Origin: Streptomyces sp. NBC_00083
Lineage (GTDB): Bacteria > Actinomycetota > Actinomycetes > Streptomycetales > Streptomycetaceae
Direction: 5' to 3'
NCBI RefSeq assembly: GCF_026343295.1
Contig: NZ_JAPELY010000002.1
Coordinates: 1,116,001-1,180,000 of the forward strand
DNA length: 64,000 nucleotides
Part shown: one piece after another, positions 58,920 to 64,000 of the stretch
Position numbering within the stretch: position 1 is the first letter of the stretch
Layout of the letters: each line of letters starts with the position of its first letter
Translations under genes and position numbers: made by a program
Notes under the pieces: generated by a model
What the model saw: only the letters and a program-made list of their open reading frames with translations
Told to the model about the DNA's origin: nothing
Databases searched by the model: none

Positions 58920-58987
58920 CTGGGGCTCTGCCCCAGACCCCGTTCGCGCCTGAAGGGCGCTCGTCCTCAAACGCCGGACGGGCTGAG
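58920..58987. repeat. Dispersed streptomycete intergenic repeat
   Basis: GGGGCTCTGCCCC (58922-58934) forms a hairpin, and with CGCCTGAAGGGCGCTCG and CTCAAACGCCGGACGGGCTG downstream resembles a repeat I recall as common in intergenic regions of Streptomyces genomes. Inferred from general knowledge of the genus, not checked by search. Confidence 0.55.
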
Positions 58988-59000
58988 GGGGCCGAGACTG

Positions 59001-59092
59001 GGCGCCCTGCCAGGGGGAGGGATGCCGATGCCAGGCGCCCTGCCAAAGGGGAGGGATGCCGATGCCGGGCGCCCTGCCAAAGGGGAGCTGCC
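59001..59092. repeat. 33-34-bp tandem repeat
   Basis: Two full units (59001-59033 and 59034-59067) and a partial third (59068-59092) of GGCGCCCTGCCAAAGGGGAG with GGATGCCGATGCC. They end 18 bases before the stop of the LacI-type gene. With the two features before it, this fills the 603-base gap between convergent genes; no CDS is present. Confidence 0.7.
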
Positions 59093-59110
59093 CAAGGGTG
59101 TCCGGGACGG

Positions 59111-60163
59111 TTATGCGCTGGAGGCTCGGACGTTCAGGGCCGGGAGGATCGACAGGTGGTGGCGGGCCCGGCCGGGGTCGGCCAGGCGGAGGGCGAGGAG
59201 GTCCACCGCCGCCACCCCCACCGCCCGCTTCGGCGGCGCGACAGCCGTCAGCGGGATGTCCGCGAGCGCCGCGACCTCGTCGTCGTACGCCACGATCGCG
59301 AGGTCGCCCGGCACGGACAGCCCCCGCGTCCGCAGCCGCGGCAGCAGCACGATCGCGTCGTGGTCGTTGTGGACCAGGACCGCGTCGAGCAGCCCGCCCG
59401 CCACCGCCGAGGTGAACTCGTCGAGTTGGGCGTCCCGCCGCAGGGGGTCGGCCTCCGGCGCCGTGATGGGGAAGCGCAGCGCCTCCGGCGCCGGGAGCCC
59501 GAGCGAGGCCAGCCCGTCGAGGTACCCCTCCCGGACCAGCGCGCTGTGCGGGCTGTCCGCGCGCAGCAGCAGCCCGATCCGCTGCCGCCCGGCCCCCGCG
59601 AGGTGCCGCACGGCGAGCCGCGCACCGTAGGCGTGGTCGGTCACCACCCGTTCCGCGCCCGGCACGTCGTCCCCGGAACGCCGCTCCACCAGGGCGAAGG
59701 GCACGCCGAGGGCCGCGAGCCAGTCCTGGTCGCCGGGCGGCCCGCACGGGGCGATGAGCAGCCCGTCGATGCCGTGCGCCAGCAACTGCCGTACCTGCGC
59801 CCGCTCCTCCTCGGGCCGGTACTGCGAGATGCCGAGCACCAGACGGATGCCCCGCGCGGCCGCGGCCTCCCTCGCCCCCTTGATCACCTCGGGGTAGTAG
59901 TAGTCGGCCGCCGGGACCACGAGGCCGAAGACCAGTGGCGTGCCGCTCACGCCGGGGGAGTGCGGCACCGGAGCCGGCGTCGTCTCCGGGAGGAGTGCGC
60001 CGCCGTGCACCCGGGCCACCAAACCGCGCTCGGCGAGCGCCTCCACGTCCCGCCGCACGGTCACCGCCGACACCTTCAACTCCTCGGCGAAATCGGTCAC
60101 TCGCAACGAGCCCCGCTCCCGCAGCCGCCGCAGTATCGCCTGGTGCCTGTCCTCGGCATGCAT
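59111..60163 (-). CDS. DeoR-LacI chimeric transcriptional repressor
   Basis: A 350-residue sugar-responsive repressor. The N-terminal 55 residues are a DeoR-type winged helix (RHQAILRRLRERGSLRVTDF, then KVSAVTVRRDVEALAERGLV), and 75-350 a LacI/periplasmic-binding-protein sugar domain (VFGLVVPAADYYYPEVIKGA, GIDGLLIAPCGPPGD, RVVTDHAYGARLAVRHLAGA). It is divergent from a Tat-secreted polysaccharide lyase with GTTCG/CGAAC half-sites between, so it likely represses that gene until a product of the lyase is present. Start ATG 60163, GGAGGGG upstream. Confidence 0.9.
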   Translation of the reverse strand: MHAEDRHQAILRRLRERGSLRVTDFAEELKVSAVTVRRDVEALAERGLVARVHGGALLPETTPAPVPHSPGVSGTPLVFGLVVPAADYYYPEVIKGAREAAAARGIRLVLGISQYRPEEERAQVRQLLAHGIDGLLIAPCGPPGDQDWLAALGVPFALVERRSGDDVPGAERVVTDHAYGARLAVRHLAGAGRQRIGLLLRADSPHSALVREGYLDGLASLGLPAPEALRFPITAPEADPLRRDAQLDEFTSAVAGGLLDAVLVHNDHDAIVLLPRLRTRGLSVPGDLAIVAYDDEVAALADIPLTAVAPPKRAVGVAAVDLLALRLADPGRARHHLSILPALNVRASSA

Positions 60164-60234
60164 AGGGCCCCGCCCCTCCCCGCCGGCTCGCGCCGACCGC
60201 CGTCAACCGCTGACCAGGAGCGTAACCCCCGTTA

Positions 60235-60266
60235 GATCGTTCGTGCACGATTCTGCGCGAACGATC
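60235..60266. promoter_or_regulatory. Operator between repressor and polysaccharide lyase genes
   Basis: GATCGTTCG (60235-60243) and CGAACGATC (60258-60266) are exact complements separated by 14 bases. Another CGAAC (60286-60290) and GCGTTCT follow. GTTCG/CGAAC half-sites in repeat are the usual binding pattern for DeoR-type proteins, so the neighbouring repressor probably binds here. Confidence 0.65.
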
Positions 60267-60409
60267 AATTTCCTTGATGAATGTGCGAACTATTGCGCGT
60301 TCTTTCGATGTCATGAGAGAAACCGCTCAATCGCGCCGCGCCCACCCCGGGCCCCCGCGCCCACCCCGTGCCCCTCCTCGTTCGCTCACGCTCCGGAGGT
60401 CCCGCCACC

Positions 60410-62824
60410 ATGCCATCCCCCTCGGGCAGTTCACGCCGCACCTTCCTCGCCGCGTCCGGCACCGGCGCCGCCGCCGTCGCCCTCGGTCTGACCCTGCCCG
60501 CCGCACCGGCGACCGCGGCCCCCGGCGACGCGGCGGCCACGCCTCAACCCGGCCCGGCAGCAGACGAGTTCGACACCCTGCGGCTCAAGTGGCGCGACCT
60601 CACCCTCGGCACCGGCTTCGACCCGAACGCCGAGCCCTACGCCACCAAGCTCGCCGCGCTCGGCGACTCCGCCCGCACCGCGCTCGCCACCATGGCCCCG
60701 GCGCCCGGATCCCTCTGGCCCGACCAGCCGCTCACCAACGCCACCACCGGCTCCGCCAACATGAGCGCGAGCTGCACCCGGCTCAACACCATGGCGCAGG
60801 CCTGGGCGCAGCCCGGCACCGGATCCACCGGCGACACCGCCCTGATCACCGCCGTCGGCAAGGGCCTCGACCACCTGTACGCCGAGATCTACAACGAGCG
60901 CACCAAGTCCTTCGGAAACTGGTGGGACTGGCAGATCGGCACCCCCCGCCTCCTCCTCGACACCGCCGTCATCGCGTACGACACCCTCGACGCCACGCAG
61001 CTCGGCCACTACACCGCGGCCGTCGACCACTTCGTGCCCGACAGCGCCGTGGCCGTCTACACCGGCACCTCCACCGGCGCCAACCGCACCGACCTGTGCC
61101 GGGTGCTCGCCACCCGCGGAGTGCTCGGCAAGAACGCCGCGAAGATCGCCCTGGCCCGTGACGCGCTCTCGCCCGTCTTCCCGTACGTCACCGCCGGCGA
61201 CGGGCTCTACGCCGACGGATCGTTCGTCCAGCACACCTGGATCGCGTACACCGGCTCGTACGGAGAGGTCCAGATCGACGGCCTGTCCCGCCTGTTCGCG
61301 CTCCTCGCCGGTTCCACCTGGGCCGTCACCGACCCGAACCGGCAGATCATCCTCGACTCGGTCGAGCGCAGCTACGCGCCCTTCATCCACGACGGCCTGA
61401 TGATGGACTGCGTCAACGGCCGCGCCGTCTCCCGCCAGACCACCGACGACCAGCTCATGGGCCGCACGATCATGGCCCACATCGCGATGCTGGCCCTCGG
61501 GGCGTCACCCGCCGAACGCGACCGCTGGCGTTCGCTGATCAAGGGCTGGGTCACCCGCGCCCAGACCACGCCCGTCCTCGCCGACCAGCGGCTCTCCGTC
61601 GCCAACCTCGCCCTGCTGCGCGCCGCCGTGGACGCCGCGCCCGCCGCGGCGCCCGCCCCCGCCGGGCCCCGCCTGTTCCCCGCCATGGACCGGGCCGTGC
61701 ACCGCGGCACCCGCTTCGCCGCGTCCCTGAGCATGTCCTCGAACCGGATCGCGTACTACGAGAACGGCAACGGCGAGAACCTCCGCGGCTGGCACACCGG
61801 CTCCGGCATGCTCGCCTGGTGGGGCGAGGGCTTCGCGGGCGACCAGTACAGCGACGGCTTCTGGCCCACCGCCGACCCGTACCGCATGCCCGGCACCACC
61901 GTCTCGCGCAGACCGCTCGCCGACGGCGAGGGCGGCGCGTGGGGCGCGGCCAGGCCCGCCGTGACCTGGGTCGGCGGCGCCACCGACGGGACGTACGCCG
62001 CCGTCGGCCAGCACCTCAAGGGGCTCTCGTCCACCCTGACCGCCCGCAAGTCGTGGTTCTTCGTCGGCGACGAGATCGTCTGCCTCGGCGCGGGCATCGC
62101 CGCGAGCGACGGCAAGCCCGTCGAGACCGTCGTCGACCACCGCAACCTCGGCGCCGCCGGCACCAACGCCCTCACCGTCGACGGCCGCCGCCTGCCCGCC
62201 ACCGTCGGGCGGCACGACACCTTCCCCCGCGCCCGCTGGGCGCACATCGCGGGCCACGCGGGCTACGTCTTCCCCGGTGGCGCCCCCCTCCAGGCCCTGC
62301 GCGAGGAACGCACCGGGACCTGGAAGACCATCAACACCGGCGGCACCACCGACCCCGTCGTCCGCCGCTACCTCACCCTCTGGTGCCACCACGGCACCGA
62401 CCCGGCCGACGCCTCGTACGCGTACGTCCTGCTGCCCGGCGCCCGCCAGTTGGAGACGGCGGTCCGCGCCGCCGACCGCGACAAGGTGCGCGTCCTCGCC
62501 AACTCGGCGTCCGTGCAAGCCATGTCGGCCTCCCGGCTCGGGCTGCTCGCCGCCAACTTCTGGACGGCGGGTACGGCCGGCGGCCTGGCGGTGGACGGCC
62601 CGGCGAGCGTCCTGATCCGTACCGCACGCACCACGGCGACCCTGTCGCTCGCCGCGCCCGAACGCACCGGGGACGCGATCGAGCTCACCTGGGACCGGCC
62701 GGTACGCTCGGTCACCCCGCGGGACCCGAGGATCGAGGTCCTCGCCACCGGCCGCTCGCTGCGGCTGCGCATCACCCCGGACACCGCCTGCGGCACGGTG
62801 CGGGCCGACATCGTGCTCGGCTGA
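60410..62824 (+). CDS. Polysaccharide lyase family 8 (hyaluronate/chondroitin/xanthan lyase), Tat-exported
   Basis: An 804-residue secreted lyase. A Tat signal (SSRRTFLAASGTGAAAVALG) leads to the alpha/alpha toroid catalytic domain with Asn in NWWDWQIGTPR and the His/Tyr pair in DGSFVQHTWIAYTGSYGEVQ; the central beta-sandwich (DRAVHRGTRFAASLSMSSNR .. NGEGARGW-like block) and C-terminal beta domain follow in family order. It cuts uronic-acid-containing polysaccharides by beta-elimination; hyaluronan, chondroitin and xanthan cannot be told apart here. GGAGGT precedes the ATG by nine bases. Controlled, in all likelihood, by the divergent DeoR-LacI repressor. Confidence 0.93.
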   Translation: MPSPSGSSRRTFLAASGTGAAAVALGLTLPAAPATAAPGDAAATPQPGPAADEFDTLRLKWRDLTLGTGFDPNAEPYATKLAALGDSARTALATMAPAPGSLWPDQPLTNATTGSANMSASCTRLNTMAQAWAQPGTGSTGDTALITAVGKGLDHLYAEIYNERTKSFGNWWDWQIGTPRLLLDTAVIAYDTLDATQLGHYTAAVDHFVPDSAVAVYTGTSTGANRTDLCRVLATRGVLGKNAAKIALARDALSPVFPYVTAGDGLYADGSFVQHTWIAYTGSYGEVQIDGLSRLFALLAGSTWAVTDPNRQIILDSVERSYAPFIHDGLMMDCVNGRAVSRQTTDDQLMGRTIMAHIAMLALGASPAERDRWRSLIKGWVTRAQTTPVLADQRLSVANLALLRAAVDAAPAAAPAPAGPRLFPAMDRAVHRGTRFAASLSMSSNRIAYYENGNGENLRGWHTGSGMLAWWGEGFAGDQYSDGFWPTADPYRMPGTTVSRRPLADGEGGAWGAARPAVTWVGGATDGTYAAVGQHLKGLSSTLTARKSWFFVGDEIVCLGAGIAASDGKPVETVVDHRNLGAAGTNALTVDGRRLPATVGRHDTFPRARWAHIAGHAGYVFPGGAPLQALREERTGTWKTINTGGTTDPVVRRYLTLWCHHGTDPADASYAYVLLPGARQLETAVRAADRDKVRVLANSASVQAMSASRLGLLAANFWTAGTAGGLAVDGPASVLIRTARTTATLSLAAPERTGDAIELTWDRPVRSVTPRDPRIEVLATGRSLRLRITPDTACGTVRADIVLG

Positions 62825-62907
62825 CGCGGCACTGACCCGGAGCTGACGGGAGACCGATGCCGAGCTGACGTCCGACTGACCGACAGCTGACGAGCGGCTG
62901 ACAATCC
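62820..62907 (+). repeat. Array of eight 11-bp repeats (RCTGAC-N5)
   Basis: RCTGAC begins at 62820, 62831, 62842, 62864, 62875, 62886 and 62897, and a weaker ACCGAT at 62853, giving eight units at exactly 11-base steps. The first includes the stop codon of the lyase. It lies 160-250 bases before the acyl-CoA carboxylase start. One-helical-turn spacing suggests cooperative binding of an OmpR- or SARP-type regulator; it also places a TGA in all three plus-strand frames. Confidence 0.8.
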
Positions 62908-63067
62908 GGCTCTGCGGCGTTGTCGGGACCCCACAAATCTCGGGGCCCCTGAGCTGTCGAGTCGGCCGCTCGGTGCAGGTCTACTGTCAGCCCCCACTAG
63001 GAAAGGGGTCCCGAGACTGTTCGGAGTCGACGGAGGAAATCCTTGGTCCCTTTCGTAGGGTCGATAC
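62908..63067 (+). promoter_or_regulatory. Promoter region of acyl-CoA carboxylase gene
   Basis: A hairpin GGGACCCC/GGGGCCCC (62929-62953, one mismatch) could end the lyase transcript. TAGGGT (63056-63061) ends six bases before the ATG and indicates a leaderless transcript. GGAGGAAAT at 63032 precedes a TTG but opens only a short overlapping frame. Confidence 0.5.
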
Positions 63068-64000
63068 ATGACCGTTGTGGACGAGACCCCGGGTGAGCCG
63101 AGCGATACGCGTGGACGCGTGGCAGAACTTCTTGCCTTGCGTGAGGAGGCGCGTCGTGGGCCGAGTGAGCGTGCGACCGAGGCCCAGCACGCGAAGGGCA
63201 AGCTGACCGCCCGCGAGCGCATCGACCTGCTCCTCGACCCGGACTCGTTCCACGAGGTCGAGCAGCTGCGCCGCCACCGGGCGGTGGGTTTCGGTCTGGA
63301 GGCGAAGAAGCCGTACACCGACGGTGTCATCACCGGGTGGGGCACGGTGGAGGGCCGCACGGTCTTCGTGTACGCCCACGACTTCCGGATCTTCGGCGGC
63401 GCGCTGGGTGAGGCGCATGCCACGAAGATCCACAAGATCATGGACATGGCGATCGCGGCGGGCGCTCCGCTGGTGTCGCTGAACGACGGTGCGGGCGCCC
63501 GTATCCAGGAGGGCGTCTCCGCGCTCGCCGGATACGGCGGCATCTTCCAGCGCAACACGCGGGCGTCGGGTGTCATCCCGCAGATCAGCGTGATGCTCGG
63601 CCCGTGCGCGGGCGGCGCGGCCTACTCGCCGGCGTTGACGGACTTCGTGTTCATGGTGCGTGAGACGTCGCAGATGTTCATCACGGGCCCGGATGTGGTG
63701 CGGGCGGTGACGGGCGAGGAGATCACGCAGAACGGGCTCGGCGGCGCCGATGTCCACGCCGAGACGTCGGGTGTGGCGCATTTCGCGTACGACGACGAGG
63801 AGACGTGCCTGGCGGAGGTGCGGTATCTGATCTCGATGCTGCCGTCGAACAACCGGGAGAACCCGCCGGTCCACCAGAGCGACGATCCCGCCGACCGCCG
63901 CTCGGAGGTCCTCCTGGACCTGGTGCCGGCCGACGGGAACCGCCCCTATGACATGCACAAGGTGATCGAGGAGCTCGTCGACGACGGCGATTTCCTTGAG
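63068..64000 (+). CDS. pccB: Acyl-CoA carboxylase carboxyltransferase (beta) subunit, 3'-truncated by window
   Basis: The first 311 residues of a carboxyltransferase that moves CO2 from biotin to propionyl-CoA or acetyl-CoA, giving methylmalonyl- or malonyl-CoA for lipids and polyketides. Seen are RGRVAELLALREEARRGPSE, KGKLTARERIDLLLDPDSFHE, the crotonase-fold CoA region GARIQEGVSALAGYGGIF, and the biotin-pocket MLGPCAGGAAYSPALTDF .. MFITGPDVVRAVTGEEI. The remainder lies beyond base 64000. Similarity is to PccB-type subunits; AccB and PccB cannot be separated fully on this part. Leaderless promoter TAGGGT upstream. Confidence 0.93.
   Translation, partial: MTVVDETPGEPSDTRGRVAELLALREEARRGPSERATEAQHAKGKLTARERIDLLLDPDSFHEVEQLRRHRAVGFGLEAKKPYTDGVITGWGTVEGRTVFVYAHDFRIFGGALGEAHATKIHKIMDMAIAAGAPLVSLNDGAGARIQEGVSALAGYGGIFQRNTRASGVIPQISVMLGPCAGGAAYSPALTDFVFMVRETSQMFITGPDVVRAVTGEEITQNGLGGADVHAETSGVAHFAYDDEETCLAEVRYLISMLPSNNRENPPVHQSDDPADRRSEVLLDLVPADGNRPYDMHKVIEELVDDGDFLE

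Noticed and set aside
63042..63067. TTG start with GGAGGAAATCC upstream of the carboxylase gene.
   Set aside because: It runs out of frame with pccB, ends after a few codons and lies over the leaderless promoter; probable chance Shine-Dalgarno.
1..64000. Mobile elements, phage genes, tRNA/rRNA or an attachment site.
   Set aside because: No transposase, integrase or recombinase motif, no tRNA-like cloverleaf or rRNA sequence was recognised. The 44.8-47.7 kb island may be acquired but shows no flanking direct repeat that I can see.

Overview
The window is a chromosomal stretch of a high-GC actinomycete, almost certainly Streptomyces. The grounds are very strong third-position G/C bias, GTG starts, many apparently leaderless promoters (TAnnnT ending 6-7 bases before the start codon), Tat-type secreted enzymes, LAL/PucR/XRE-TPR regulators, and a gene order (ilvB-ilvN-ilvC-serA, a PucR regulator divergent from proline dehydrogenase and P5C dehydrogenase, then leuB, ilvE, a fused urease gamma-beta gene and cimA) that matches the central streptomycete chromosome. 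No rRNA, tRNA, CRISPR array, insertion sequence or phage gene was seen.

1-12.8 kb: the 3' part of a phospholipase C, an acetyltransferase, a membrane protein behind an 11-bp direct-repeat promoter, a 58-residue basic protein, a very large LuxR-type (LAL) ATPase regulator, a lipoprotein sugar dehydrogenase, an aldo/keto reductase, a D-2-hydroxyacid dehydrogenase, and a membrane PAS-GGDEF-EAL protein whose EAL domain has lost catalytic residues.

12.8-25.2 kb: amino-acid metabolism. ilvB is preceded by a 13-codon leader peptide with an Ile-Leu-Val-Leu run and a terminator (attenuator); then ilvN, ilvC and serA. A TetR regulator and a flavin monooxygenase follow, then the proline catabolic set (PucR-type regulator, proline dehydrogenase, P5C dehydrogenase) and a nitroreductase-fold protein that carries the substrate triad of iodotyrosine deiodinase.

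25.2-37.2 kb: secreted and envelope genes. These are an FG-GAP repeat protein, a tightly coupled three-gene phospholipid cassette (CDP-alcohol phosphatidyltransferase-like, CdsA-like, PlsC-like with a membrane extension) with altered catalytic signatures, a full-length phospholipase C and a purple-acid-type phosphatase that both have PHO-box-like direct repeats, a PadR/membrane-protein pair, and a LysR regulator divergent from an MFS exporter.

37.3-51.8 kb: leuB and ilvE. Next is a nitrogen module: an NCS1 transporter divergent from fused ureAB, ureC and an agmatine deiminase, with no urease accessory genes and a substituted ureC flap. An island of small and unusual genes follows (a CxxC mini-protein with a G9 tract, an 85-residue protein, a SLOG/DprA-like protein, an XRE-TPR regulator, an HFCD flavoprotein). 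The segment ends with a TetR regulator, a metabolite:H+ symporter, and cimA behind a second candidate attenuator.

51.8-64 kb: a Gly-rich membrane protein, a TPR membrane protein, a DUF2087 protein, a YceI protein, an XRE-TPR regulator, an M64-type secreted protease, 600 bases of tandem and dispersed repeats, a DeoR/LacI chimeric repressor divergent from a Tat-secreted family 8 polysaccharide lyase, an 88-base array of eight 11-bp repeats, and the start of an acyl-CoA carboxylase beta subunit.

The branched-chain amino-acid genes (ilvBNC, leuB, ilvE, cimA) lie within 39 kb in separate units, two of them with their own attenuator, so the pathway is probably coordinated by tRNA charging as well as by DNA-binding regulators.
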